From contig NC_080165.1 in assembly GCF_950295315.1 (NCBI RefSeq), positions 6,698,417 to 6,762,416 on the forward strand: a DNA stretch of 64,000 nt, read 5' to 3'. Of this stretch, positions 1 to 10,861 are shown piece after piece. This DNA is from Erinaceus europaeus (taxonomy: Eukaryota > Chordata > Mammalia > Eulipotyphla > Erinaceidae). The translations under genes were made by a program, and so were the position numbers. The notes beneath the pieces are model-generated. The model searched no databases and was not told the origin of the DNA. It was given only the letters and a program-made list of their open reading frames with translations. The first letter of the stretch is position 1, and the number at the start of each line of letters is the position of its first letter.

Positions 1-1445
1 TTACTTAGATAATTATAGAGAAGGGACATTAACATTAAAGACAATATTGTTTGCTAGGTATTATTTGTAATACAGCCTGTTTAATATTGATGAACCTTTG
101 AAACAGTGAAAATGAACTTTTGATGGTTTTTCTCTGACTGATCTGTTATATTATAATTACTGATATGATTTATTCGTACTGTGTCATACGCAAAGGTCAT
201 GGATTTTTTGCACACTAAAGAAATCTATTGCTATTTGTTCTCTGCGGCTTGAGGTGAGCTCTGCTTCCAGCTTGCACTGAGCAGACTTGCTTTATGTGAG
301 GAGGGAGAGAGAGGTGCAAGGGAGAGACTGAAGGGAGGTGTAAATAGACCATTCTTTTATTTTAGGATTTCAGTGAAGATGGGGCGTGTTCAAGGTGGTA
401 TGGCTGTCATATCTTAGAGTCTCAAGTCAGCTTATCTCCCTGCTTTAAAATGCACCTGCCTGGCTTTCACACCTCAAGTTTGAGCCCACCCTTCACTGAG
501 CTGAAGGAAGCTTTGCTGATTGTGTTGTCTTTCTCTCTGCCCTTCTGTATCTGTCTTGGTCTTCTTATCTGAAAAAGTTGACCCAGAGCAATGAAGTTCT
601 GTTGACTACAAATAATAATAGTAATAATAACGGTAATAATAATAGGTATGTACAGCTTTTTAAAAATAATGTTCTATCATTTTGTTGAGGGTTTGGTGTT
701 TTGTAGTACTACTGAGTACCTATGGGTAGCGTTTCTCATCTCCCCATCTTGTGTCTGCAAAACACTCTCACCCCTCCTAGGGGTTATTTTCCATCGTCAC
801 CAGGATCCTGCAACCCTCTCTTCTAATTTCTTCACCACTTTGCCAGAGTCCTTTGCTTTGATTTGGTATACCTGCAACCTCATGAAACAATTAAAAAGAA
901 AACTGAATTATTCCCCACACATTTTTAGCTGAGAAAAAAAATGTATATGCTAAGTTCACTGTGATCATATTTAATTTTTTTTTCTGGCTAGGTATTACAG
1001 ACTTAGATAAACCTTACATAATAGATTTTTTAATATATATAATACTCTCCAAATGATATTTTGAATTGTATGAACTTTTCATAAGACATTGAGTAAATTG
1101 AATTGCTACCATGTCGTTCGTTTCTGTAGGATATGGAGTCACACAAATTGAGATTAAAATATTATGTCTGTCTAGTAACGGTCATATTAGTGAAAATTAA
1201 TTTATCTTAAAAGTGCCTTAATAATAATACTGTTGCCTCCAGTTGCCTTGGAAACTAAATTGAGAAAAGCGTATCAAGTTTCACAGTAGTCAGTACAATT
1301 TATCAGCACCGGTGCTTAGCTTCCTTTATTTTCTCCGGGAAATATTTGTTGGAAAATAGCGGGAGAATTGTCCAGTGTGGTTCTATCAAAAACTATACAG
1401 ACAATATAATTGTCTGTTCACTTTTCTATTCTTACTTCTAAAACC

Positions 1446-1651
1446 TTTTTTTATCTTTATTTATTGGATAAGAGACAGCCAGAAGTCAAGAGGGAGGAGG
1501 TGGTAGAGAGGGAGAGAGACAGAGAGACACCTGCAGCCCTGCTTCACCACTCGTAAAACTTTCCCCCTGCTGGTGGGGACCGGGGGGCTCGAACCTGGGT
1601 CCTTGTGCCCTGTAACACATGCGCTCAACTAGGTGCGCCACCACCCGGCCC
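1446..1651 (-). repeat. SINE-B, near complete
   Basis: Minus-strand tRNA-derived SINE. It runs from a T-rich tail (TTTATTTATTGGATA) through the CT-rich body to the GGCCGGGTGGTGGCGCACC head at 1651. The B-box region reads GGTTCGAGCC on the minus strand. Confidence 0.85.
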
Positions 1652-2015
1652 TGTTCATCACTCTTTGACAGCTTCATCGCTGAGTATGCAGGCAACGCCT
1701 GAATTGTCAGATGGGGGTTTATATGATACTTTTCCTGCTTGTTTCTCCATGGAGAATGTCCTTAAACATGCTTTGCACATTTTAGTGTGCTATCTATGTG
1801 TTAGATGGAGTAGAACATGAACTCAGAAAAAAATCATTAACACCAGATCATATGAGAGTTGAGATGTGGTGATTTTTATTTGACTTTGGTTGTTTACTAG
1901 TTCCTTTGGTAAACTTCCTTAATACCTCTAGATTCACATGTATAACTCTTACTAGATAAATCTTAGAATCACTGGTTTCATGTAGAATGAATGTATTTTC
2001 TTTTTTGCCTTTTTA

Positions 2016-2341
2016 TTTTTTTTGCCTCCAGGGTTATCACTGGGGCTCAGTGCCTGCACTACGAATCCACTGCTCCTGGAGGCCATTTTTTTTCTCTTTT
2101 GTTGTCCTTTTTTTGGTTGTTACTGTTGTTATAGCAGTTGTTAGATAGGACGGAGAGAAATGGAGAGAGGAGGGGAAGACAAAGAGGGGGAGAGAAAGAC
2201 AGACACCTGCAGACCTGCTTCACTGCCTGTGAAGCGATCCCCTCCCTGCAGGTGGGGAGCCGGGGCTCGAACTGGGATCCTATGCCTGTCCTTGTGCTTT
2301 GCACCACATGCACTTAACCCACCGTGCTACCGCCCGGCCCC
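2016..2341 (-). repeat. SINE-A, long form
   Basis: Starts with poly(T) and TTTGCCTCCAGGGTTATC, has the long-form 3' module and CAA-type spacer, and ends with the head complement CTACCGCCCGGCCCC. Full length on the minus strand. Confidence 0.88.
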
Positions 2342-2361
2342 CAGAAAGAACGTGTTTCCCA

Positions 2362-2413
2362 GGGGCCAGGCGGTGGCACACCTGGTTAAGCGCACACAGT
2401 GCAGTGCGCAAGG
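2362..2413 (+). repeat. SINE-B head fragment
   Basis: GGGGCCAGGCGGTGGCACAC and GCAGTGCGCAAGG match the first 50 bases of SINE-B; the body is missing. Confidence 0.65.
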
Positions 2414-2746
2414 CCCTGCTTGCTTCACTAAGAATTATCACCCTCCTTCAATCCATTTTGTCCCAAAGGATATAATGTCATCTATTTATTTTTGTTTAAT
2501 GACTTTTATCAAATGGTCCAATTAGATAGAATTTGTTTTAGAACCTGGCAGGTGCTGTTTTTTTTCCTTACCTCAAATTCACGTGTAAAGTCACTCTTTT
2601 TGACCTAGCAGCTTTCATACTGATAGGAATCCAGTTCAAAAAAAAAAAAAATTCTTGGATTTGCCCATTTGTCTTGGATGAAAGCATAGACTAGCATAGT
2701 GCTATTGAATCAACAGTATCTCCAATAACGTCTCTTTGTTTTTCAG

Positions 2747-2807
2747 CATCAGTCCAGCTGCCGTGGCAAAGATCCATTTCCCATAATAAAGTGCCCTATT
2801 ACATCAA
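2747..2807 (+). CDS. UTRN: Utrophin exon, equivalent of dystrophin exon 62 (WW domain, first half)
   Basis: A 61-bp exon between TTTCAG and GTAAGTGA. It begins with the last two bases of a split codon and ends with the first two (AA) of an Asn codon completed by the C of the next exon. It reads [20 protein letters not shown]. This is the N-terminal half of the WW domain, containing the first signature Trp (in LPWQ) and the aromatic YY of the central strand. The WW domain packs against the EF-hand region to bind the PPxY motif of beta-dystroglycan. It is too short to appear as an open reading frame and was found by homology and splice signals. The next exon lies 16.1 kb downstream. Confidence 0.97.
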
Positions 2808-3309
2808 GTAAGTGAATTTTTATCTCAGAACATAAAGTAACATTGATAACTTAAGGAGTCCCATGCCGTTTAAAAATGTAAATCTGTCTTATTTTCCAGT
2901 GAAAGTGATACACATTTATTATATGAAAGGTGCTAGTTTAAGAGTCGGAGTAAAAAAAAAAAAGAAAAGAAATCAGAATGACATTTTGTAGTTCATTTAT
3001 GACTTCAGGTCTTCAGGTATATTTGTTTTCTTTCGGTTTTGTTTTTACTTGCAACAGAGATGAAAGTCTTTGGAGGGCAGGTGCAATGTCTAGATGCCCT
3101 TGACATATGATGTTTCTTACAGAAACGTTCATGTGAAAACATTTTAATTTCTCTCAGAAAATAATGTAGAAAGTCCTTACACTGTTCTAACCTTAATGCA
3201 ATAAAAGAAAGCATTTCCCCATTTTTCCTTGACTAATGAAAGTTACCTACAATGTTTGTTAGATCCAGATTTCATTTTCTTATCACCCTGAGTTTCTGCT
3301 TCTTTGTTT

Positions 3310-4520
3310 TGTTTGTACGGAGGGGGTTAATGTTTAGAGTGCGGTCAGTGTAATTTCATTATGCGCCAGAACCTGAAAACTGTCTCACCCCTCACCTCAC
3401 TCTCCTTCCCACAGTCCTTTGCTTTCACGCCATACGCCTTGCCCAGTCCACGTTTTACTTGTGTTCTCCCTCTCCACCCTTAAGTCCTGCTTATAAGTAA
3501 GATCATTGCATAGTCATCCTTCCCATTTTGCTTATCTTACCTAACACAACGTCACCAAATGCCATACAAGATGATACAAAGGAGACGACTGCATCATTTT
3601 AAATAGCTAAGTAGTAGTCTATCATGTACATATGCCACCATGATGATTATTAGTATTACTTAGCTACTCATCCATCATTGGGCATCTGAGTTGCTTCCAC
3701 ATTTTGGCAATCACAGTCTGTGCTGCTGTGAACATAGGTGTAGATAGGTATTTTCTGATACATCTTTATGCTTCCTTTGGGCCAATTCCCTGGAGAGAAA
3801 GAAATAGCAAATAGAAAGAAATATAGAAAGAAATAGAATATGTCTATTTCTAGCACTCTTAAGAAATCTGCAGACTGGTTTCCATAGGGTTCTGACCATT
3901 TACACTCCCACCAACATTATAGGAGTGTTCCTTTTCCTCCATATCCTCTCCAACATTTGTTGTTACTGTCCTTTCTAATGCGTGTGATTCTCACAGCTGT
4001 GAAGTGGTATCTCATTTTTGTCTTTACTTGCTTTTCTCTGATGATCAGTGACTTGCACACTTGCTCATGTGTCTCTTGGTCTTCTGAATCTCTTCGTTGG
4101 TGAAGTTGCTGTCCAAGTACTCCCCCATTTTCTGATGGGGGGGTGCTTTTTGTTTGTTCTTCTATTAAGATTACGGAGCTCTTTCTGTCTTTTGCTTATT
4201 AGTTCTTTATCTGTGGTATGTTGTGTAGAGATTTCTACACTGTAGGGTGTCTTTCTGTTAGGGTGGTGGTCCGTTTTGCTGTGCAGATAGAGTTCCACTG
4301 ATTTTTTTTTGTTTGTTTGTTTTCATTTTTGCTTTCTTTGCTGTTGGATTTGAATCTCTGGAGAGGCTTGCAGCATAGGTCACAAAGTGTTCTGCCCAGG
4401 TTTCCTACTATGTATTTGGTAGTTTCTGTTCTAATGTATATGTCCTTGGTCTACGTGGAGTTCACTCTTATGCATGGTAATACGTAGTGGTCCAGTTTCA
4501 TTCATTTGCATGTTTCCATA
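3310..4520 (-). mobile_element. L1 LINE, 3' UTR and end of ORF2, decayed
   Basis: 3310-3730 matches the L1 3' UTR pieces seen elsewhere in the window (phrases such as CAGAGTCCTTTGCTTT and the GTGAGATCATC region). From about 3880 it matches, in reverse, the generic mammalian L1 ORF2 end: 'ttacactcccaccaacat', 'tatctcattttt' and 'ttctctgatgatcagtga'. It has no long frame and is an old copy. Confidence 0.8.
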
Positions 4521-4641
4521 ACATGTAATTACTATAGCAAGTGATGCATACTATATTATCTTATGGAAATGAGTACTTTCACTATTGTATAACATATGTC
4601 ATGACAACCTTTATTTTAAATTAGCAAAGAAATTGAATTGT

Positions 4642-4798
4642 AGTGGTCTCGGAGGTGGCACAGGGATAAGGCTTTGGACTCTCAGGCATGAGGTCCTGAG
4701 TTCGATCCGTGGCAGCACATGTGCCAGAGTGATGTCTGGTTCTTTCTCTCTCCTTATATCTTTCTCATTAATAAATAAAAAAAATCTTAAAAAAAAAG
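4642..4798 (+). repeat. SINE-C, complete with target-site duplication
   Basis: GGAGGTGGCACAGGGATAAG head, B-box-like GAGTTCGATCC, body ATGTCTGGTTCTTTCTCTC and tail AATAAATAAAAAAAATCTT. Flanked by TTGAATTGT at 4633-4641 and 4799-4807. Confidence 0.85.
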
Positions 4799-4831
4799 TT
4801 GAATTGTGCTGATTTTCTATTAATATTATTA

Positions 4832-5030
4832 TTATATGTATTTTTTGGATAGAGACAGCCAGAAATCAAGAGGATGGGGGAGATAAAGAGGGAGACAGAA
4901 TGAGAGACACCTGCAGCACTGCCTCACTACTTGCAAACCTTTCCTGTTGTAGGTGGGAATGGGGGAGTTGAAGTCTGGTCCTTGCACATTCTAATATGTA
5001 CGCTCAACCAGGTGCACCACCACCCGGCCC
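4832..5030 (-). repeat. SINE-B
   Basis: Minus-strand copy from a T/A-rich tail (GTATTTTTTGGATAGAGAC) to the head complement CACCACCCGGCCC. Confidence 0.85.
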
Positions 5031-5721
5031 GCCCCATTGATGCTAAATTTCTACAAAGAAGGCCGAGATTGTGCACTGTTATCAATATGAAACATTAGGT
5101 TTGTTGTAAATATATGTAGTTTTAGTGTTAAATGTCTTTGGAACTTTCAGATCTTTAGCAAATTTCTCATGTGTATAGAATGAATTCTCCTATTTTGAAA
5201 AGCTGGTTTAACCCGATTCTTTCGTGATTTATTCTCTTGTGTCACTTAACCTTTCGTTTCCTCATAAAGAAGGAGCGTGAATCTCTTAGAGACTGGCTAA
5301 CACGAGCCTGTGTTTCCAGATGAAGAATTGTCATGAAAGCAAAACTTAATTCCCACATAAATCACTAAGCCAGTCAATGATGAGTGAAAAGGCTTTTACT
5401 ACACCTCTCTCTGCGTGGCTGCACAAGTAGAAGAAAAATGTTAAAAACAGATTTAGTATAATTGTCAATCAACTAGACTTTCCTGGAGCGTGTAAGATTT
5501 TATTAACCTGCACAACAATAAATTAGTATTGTTATAGAACTATTAGATGTTTTCAGTATTGAATACATTTTCATATGTTCCAACGTTAAAATCTAGGTTG
5601 ACAGAATGGGGACCCATTTTTCATATTTTAATTTTATAAATTAGTTAAAGCAACTTTGCTGGCTTTCTGATATGTTTTTAGCTTCTTTTAATAATTTGAA
5701 GTGTGCTGCAATGGTTCTTTT

Positions 5722-5915
5722 TTAAAAGTTTTTTTTATTACCTTTATTCATTGATGGGATAGAGACAGGGAAGCGGGGGATAGAGAGGGAGAGAGACACC
5801 TGCACCCCTGCTTTCACTACTGGTAAAGCTTTCCCCCTGCAGGTGGGGGCTGGGAACCTGGGCCGTTGCGCATTGGAACACGTGGGCTCAACCAGGTGCG
5901 CCACCACCCGGCCCC
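5722..5915 (-). repeat. SINE-B
   Basis: Minus-strand copy ending CGCCACCACCCGGCCCC. Likely direct repeats GCAATGGTTCTT and CACAGTGGTTCTT flank it. Confidence 0.85.
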
Positions 5916-6149
5916 ACAGTGGTTCTTCAGCTCATTTGTTTCTGCAAAATGAAAGGCTCTAAAACTGCACTGTAAGGGTCTCTATGGGCTACATCCTGCT
6001 ACATAGACATCTTAACTCAAAACCGACCTGCCGTGTGCCCTTGGCTGTGTTCTGGCTGCCTCTGATGAGTAGAGATCTCAATCAAGACTTTTCCTCAATT
6101 TAGTATAGCTCCTTTATATCTTCCTTTTGAATATATATATTTTAAATTT

Positions 6150-6405
6150 TTTATTTATTTTTGTTATGCTGGGACTTGATGCCTGCACAAAGAGTCCACC
6201 ACGCCAGGCAGCTTTTATTTTTATTCATTTATTTTTATTTCATAGGACAGAAGGGTTTGTAAGGGAGGAGGAGGGAGGTAGAAGGGGCCCGCAAAACCGC
6301 TTAACCTCTCTTGAAGCTTCTCGGCTGGAGGTGGCAAGCAGAAACTTGAACCTGGGCCCTTGGGCATGGCGATACATGTGGTCTCCTAGGGGTGCCACTG
6401 CCTGC
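6150..6405 (-). repeat. Old diverged SINE-A-like copy
   Basis: Shows the order of a long-form SINE-A in reverse (GGGACTTGATGCCTGCAC, a GAGAGG-type body, AACTTGAACCTGGG, GGTGCCACTGCCTG) but with many differences. Confidence 0.5.
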
Positions 6406-6421
6406 ACCTTTGCACCTTGCC

Positions 6422-6767
6422 TCTTTTTTTTTTTTGCCTCCAGGGTTATCGCTAGAGCTTGATGCCTGCACTATGAATCCACTGCTCCTGGAGGCCATTT
6501 TGCCCTCATTTTGTTGCCTTTGTTGTTGTATTTATTGATATTGTTGTCATTGCTGTTATTGTTGGATAGGACAGAGAGAAATGGAGAGAGGAGGGGAAGA
6601 CAGAGAGGGGGAGAGAAGAGCTCCAGTGGCGCAATCGGTTAGCGCGTGGTACTTATACAGAGAGGGGGAGAGAAAGACAGACACCTGCAGACCTGCTTCA
6701 CTGTGAAGTGACTCCCTTGCAGGTGGGAAGCCGGGGGCTCAAACCCACTGCGCTACCGCCCGGCCCC
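6422..6767 (-). repeat. SINE-A, long form, carrying a tRNA-half insertion
   Basis: Minus-strand copy from TTTTTGCCTCCAGGG to CTACCGCCCGGCCCC. Its body is interrupted at 6618 by tRNA-Ile-like sequence. The head region between the B box and A box is also shortened. Confidence 0.85.
6618..6657 (+). pseudogene. Inserted 5' half of tRNA-Ile(UAU)
   Basis: Bases 6620-6657 (38 nt) match the start of tRNA-Ile(UAU) as I know it: GCTCCAGTGGCGCAATCGG, TTAGCGCG and the anticodon-loop sequence CTTATA. It stops right after A37, where the intron of this tRNA gene begins. There is no 3' half, no CCA and no poly(A). The flanking SINE sequence CAGAGAGGGGGAGAGAA occurs at 6601-6617 and again from 6658, which looks like a target-site duplication. 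It cannot be a functional tRNA. Confidence 0.85.
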
Positions 6768-7194
6768 CTGCCCCTTGCTTTTTTATGCTTTTGTTCATCA
6801 TGGATAACCCTGTGGTTCTCTTTTGCACCCATTTTCTCTGCTCATTCCCTCCACCACTGCAGCCAGAACACTCGGTACAAACCCTGTAGTGCAGAGACTA
6901 GATTTTACCTTCCCACCTTCTGGGGAATCTTTACTGCTCTAAGCTAACACTTGATGGTGGGAAATGACGTTTATAGTTGTATATGGAATTGTGAGAGAGC
7001 AGGTAGTTATTCCTTATAACAGCCATACGGTTCATTGGCATAAACTCCATATACTTCTCTCATCAAAACTATATTATTATACGTACAGGTTAAAGAGAAA
7101 ATAGATGCCTTGTTCTGTGGATGAATTGTGAACTCAGCTTAAATGATGTCAGAGAAATATCTCTTCCCTAAATAAGAACAGAAATTAGTGGCAA

Positions 7195-7195
<1 letters not shown>

Positions 7196-7254
<59 letters not shown>
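7196..7254. repeat. (AT)n microsatellite
   Basis: About 58 bases of uninterrupted AT dinucleotide. Confidence 0.95.
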
Positions 7255-7256
<2 letters not shown>

Positions 7257-7595
7257 CATATTTTGTCTATACAGTTCAAAGAAAACCCATCTTTGAACAA
7301 AAATAAACCTATAGCAAAGCTCTAGTTGGCACTGAAAGATAAATACAGTTATCTCTGTAAGGTTGACTACAGCAGCCTTCATGTCTTTCTCCTTACTAAG
7401 GATGAAGGATTTACCCTTTTGGTCCTAGACTTAAGTAGAGAATTCCTGGGCATACTTTCAGTCTCTTCCCAGAAGTGGGGCTTAAGGTGTTCATCTTAGT
7501 GATTCTGAAGTAAGTGAATAGAAACAAAAGGAAATGTATAAGGAAGCTGTTTTCCTAAACAATGGCCTTTGACTTTATCTTTTTTTTTTTTTCAT

Positions 7596-8046
7596 AAAAA
7601 TATGGAATGCGGGGGTCGGGCAGTAGTGCAGCGGGTTAAGCACATGTGGCACAAAGCACAAGAACCAGCATAAGAATCCCAGTTCGAGCCCCCGGCTCCC
7701 CATCTGCAGGGGAGTCGCTTCACAAGCAGTGAAGAAGGTCTACAGGTGTCTGTCTTTCTCTCCCCCTCTCTGTCTTCCCCTCCTCTCTCCATATCTAACA
7801 ATGACATCAATAACAACAATAACCACAACAAGGCTACAACAACAAGGGCAACAAAAGGGGGAAAAATGGCCTCCAGGAGCGGTGGATTCATGGTGCAGGT
7901 ACTGAGTCCAGCAATAATCCTGGAGGCAAAAAAAAAAAAAAAAAATTATGGACGGCTTCACGAGTGTGCGTGCCAGTCTTGTGTAGGGGCCGTCCTAATC
8001 CTCTGTATCATTTCAATTTTAGTATCTGTGCTGCCAAAGTGAGCAC
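7596..8046 (-). pseudogene. U6 snRNA retropseudogene, split by a SINE
   Basis: Read on the minus strand from 8046: GTGCTCACTTTGGCAGCACA, then ACTAAAATTG, GATACAGAG, GATTAG, GGCCCCT and CGTGAAG, which follows U6 snRNA over its full length with about 15-20% changes. The last bases (CCATATTTTT) are duplicated: 7941-7956 and 7596-7610 are the two copies of the SINE target site. A T run at about 7579-7592 (poly(A) on the minus strand) follows the U6 end. Non-functional; it lacks a recognisable U6 promoter. Confidence 0.85.
7611..7943 (+). repeat. SINE-A, long form, inserted into the U6 pseudogene
   Basis: GGGGGTCGGGCAGTAGTGCAG head to CCTGGAGGC plus 17 A. Flanked by AAAAATATGGAATGC (7596-7610) and AAAAATTATGGACGGC (7941-7956), both derived from the end of U6. 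Confidence 0.9.
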
Positions 8047-8059
8047 ATCAACTTCCTCT

Positions 8060-8290
8060 TTTAAAAAAATATTTTATTAGTGATTTAATACTGATGAACA
8101 AAATTGTAAGATAACGGGAATATAATTCCACACAGTTGCCACCACCAGAGTTCTGTGTCCGACCTCCTCCCCTGACAGCTTTCCTGTTCTTTATCCCTCT
8201 GGGAGCATGGACCCAGGGTCATTGTGCGGTGCAGACGGTGGAAGGTCTGGCATCTGTAATTGCTTCTCTGCTGGACGTGGACACTGGCGT
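8060..8290 (-). mobile_element. LINE-B 3' end
   Basis: Minus-strand copy: TTTTATTAGTGATTTAATAC at its poly(A) side, then the family phrases CCACCACCAGAGTTCTGTG, CCCTGACAGCTTTCCTGTTC and GGACCCAGGGTCATTGTG. Confidence 0.75.
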
Positions 8291-8305
8291 GTTTGACTTT
8301 ATCTT

Positions 8306-8427
8306 TTTCTTTATTAAAGGACAGAGAGATACCTGTTGCACTGCTTCACCACTTGCAAAGCTTTCCCCCTGCTTGAACCTGGGTCCTTGCACACTGTAAT
8401 GTTGTGCGCTCAACTAGGTGTGCCATT
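8306..8427 (-). repeat. SINE-B, internally deleted
   Basis: TTTATTAAAGGACAGAGAG tail side to AACTAGGTGTGCCA head side. TTTATCTTT lies on both sides (about 8298 and 8428), suggesting the target site. Confidence 0.75.
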
Positions 8428-8632
8428 TTATCTTTATTGAAAATAAACAGATATTGAAACTTATCAGGCCAACTCTACTGATGAGGAGGTATAAATGAAA
8501 TTGCTTTATGGAGAATATGAGCATGTGGGGATCACCAAGTCTGAACATTCTCTAGCTAACTGGAAAATTCAGTAGCAGCGGTCTGCCCTGAACTTGACCA
8601 GCCATAACTGGATACTTTGTGCAGAAGTGCGG

Positions 8633-8692
8633 TTAGCAGGGAGCCCGGGTTTTTAGCAGGGAGCCCGGGTTTTTAGCAGGGAGCCCGGGTTT
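8633..8692 (+). repeat. Three exact tandem copies of a 20-bp unit
   Basis: TTAGCAGGGAGCCCGGGTTT repeated three times without change; GC-rich in an AT-rich setting. Confidence 0.97.
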
Positions 8693-9030
8693 ACTGACAT
8701 GATTCAGAGAGAGTTGCTGCTCTCTTAGCAAGACACTGACTAGTTCAGGATTTCAAAGTGGACCACTTTTCCTAACACTCATCAATTTCTGCACCCACGA
8801 TCATTTTATTACCATAGAATGAGGTAGAATTAAATCTTAGAATCCTGTAGAATCCTTAGAATCCTGTAGAATTAAATCTTAGAATCCAGCTCAGTTGCAT
8901 TGTAACAGCACTGTGTTACAGTCTTACTTCTAAGGTCAGGAATGTGATGGATAAAGGATTATAAATGGAAGAAATATATATATTTTTAATTTATAAAGAT
9001 TAAATTTTTAGTCATTAAAATCCCATGAAA

Positions 9031-9150
9031 TGATGGTGGAGGAGGACCTATGTGTGGGGGGGGGGGGTGTGTGGAAAACTGAGAAATGTTACACATGTAT
9101 CAACTATTGTTGACTGTCAACCATTAATCCCCCCAATAAAGAAAAAATTT
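9031..9150 (+). mobile_element. L1 3' terminus
   Basis: Sense-strand end of the local L1 3' UTR: a G run, GAAATGTTACACATGTATC, the ATTGTTGACTGTCAACCATT region and CCCCCCAATAAAG followed by A-rich tail. Confidence 0.7.
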
Positions 9151-9207
9151 TGCAAAAGTACAGAATAGTGACCAAATAATCTGAATAAATAGTGTTTCAT
9201 ATATATA

Positions 9208-9392
9208 TATATGGATAGAGACAAAGAGAAATTCAGTGGAGAGATAGAGAGGGAGAGAGACAGAGAGAGACCTGAAGTACAGCATTGCTACTTGCAAAGC
9301 TTCCTCCCTGCAGGTGGGAACTGGGGGCTTGAACCCAGGTCCTTTTGCATTGTGGCTTGTTGGCTCAACTGGGTGTACCACCATCTGGCCAC
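9208..9392 (-). repeat. SINE-B
   Basis: Minus-strand copy with ATATGGATAGAGACAAAG near its tail and GTACCACCATCTGGCC at the head. Confidence 0.8.
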
Positions 9393-9462
9393 TGAAATGT
9401 TTTTCTGCTCTTCTAAGTGAATCCATGAAGTAGAAGGCCCAGTCAGTACAACCATTTGCAGC

Positions 9463-9519
<57 letters not shown>
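9463..9519. repeat. (CA)n microsatellite
   Basis: About 55 bases of pure CA. Confidence 0.95.
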
Positions 9520-9521
<2 letters not shown>

Positions 9522-10861
9522 ACATTCTCCTTTAAAATATAATGTAAGAGATAAAGTAGCTTTTTAAAACTAAATTATATATATATATTCCATTTAAAAA
9601 AAAAGTATACTCAAGAAATTCAACCATGATGGGGACATTACCACCCCCAGGAGAAGTATCACCACTCCCAGTTTTATTAATAGTAGTTGAACATGCAGGG
9701 ATGGGATGGGATGGGATGCTGACTGATGGCCGGAGAGCCTTAGCTGAGGTACCGCTGAAAGTTACCTCGGGGTACATGGGGTACATGTTCCGTCTGAATT
9801 CTGGGCTCAAATAGAGACGCCACCGGAATAGTGAGAGCTCCAAGTTCACTGATACGTATGGTCATTCTTCATCCAGTGTCCTCACTGCAACACCACCTGT
9901 CTCTTCCCTCTCACTCAGGTGAATTCATTTTGATCATTCGTTTGATCACTTCAAAAGAATCACAAACAAACCCTGTGTTCATGTGCTCTCCTGCCCGGAA
10001 TGTTGATGTTTGTCTGTGGCCGTGTGCTGTAGCTTTCTTGTCCTAACTCTCTGGCACTGATATGTTTATATTGTGTCTTTAAAACGGTTTCAATTCTGAT
10101 GTATCAGTTTTATGAGAGGGAGAGGAAGGGAAGAGACCAGAGCATCACTCCAGCACAGACAGGTTACAGAAACAGTGGTTTGTGGTTCACTTCTCAGAAG
10201 GCCAATTCACCAAGAGTCGGTGCAAGAAAAGTAGATTTGATCAGCTTGTAGCAAAACCTGAAATGGTAGCAGAGTTGTGTCTTAAAAAACAAATCACACT
10301 TTGATGTGGGGTTTCAGGGTTTTTATAGGATAGTGGAGGGCCAGGAGATAGCACAATATTTTATATAACCAGCTTTCATCCTGAGGCAACAAAGTTAAAA
10401 AGTGTTCTGGTGGGGAAAAAATGTGCGTGAATATATTTCTCTTTGTAAAAAAGAAAAAAAAAAGTGGAGATCACTAGAAAAGAAAGGGTGTTGTGACACA
10501 GCCTTCCATGTAGCTAGAACAAAGGAAGTCTTATCTCAGGGATGTTTGTCAGAAGGAAAAGGTCCTGTCAGGAGTTTATTTGCCCAAGCTTATCTGTCTG
10601 ACTAGAAAGGGCCCTGTCATGAGTAATAAAGTGCAGGAGCCTAGCAGGCTGTGAAACTTAGCGACGGAATCATTAATAATACCTTCCTCCTCCATTCTGT
10701 AATAATAGGTTCTTTTTTTTTTTCCCCTCCTGGAGGGGAACGCACAGACTTCTAGATGTAGCTTTCTTCAGTATAAGGGAAAATGTCTATGTGCAGAGGA
10801 GAGGAGAGGAGTTCTGGGATGCTTACTTGTACCTCCCTGATGTTAAATCTGCTTCTGGTTG

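Larger units (their letters stand above)
1..2746 (+). other. Intron sequence upstream of the first visible exon
   Basis: AT-rich non-coding DNA. It holds a small TAA-rich tract near 609-645, a SINE-B (1446-1651), a SINE-A (2016-2341) and a SINE-B head fragment (2362-2413). I found no exon-like peptide with splice sites here. The rest is unannotated unique sequence. Confidence 0.85.

Noticed and set aside
2059..2525. Open frames with recurring peptides such as GERKTDTCRPASPPVKRLPC on both strands, at dozens of places
   Set aside because: All are translations of SINE-A bodies; the recurrence follows the repeat, not a gene family.
3310..4520. Active L1
   Set aside because: Only the 3' part is present, with no open ORF2 frame.
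8633..8692. CRISPR-like repeats
   Set aside because: The three units are directly adjacent without spacers, in an animal intron.
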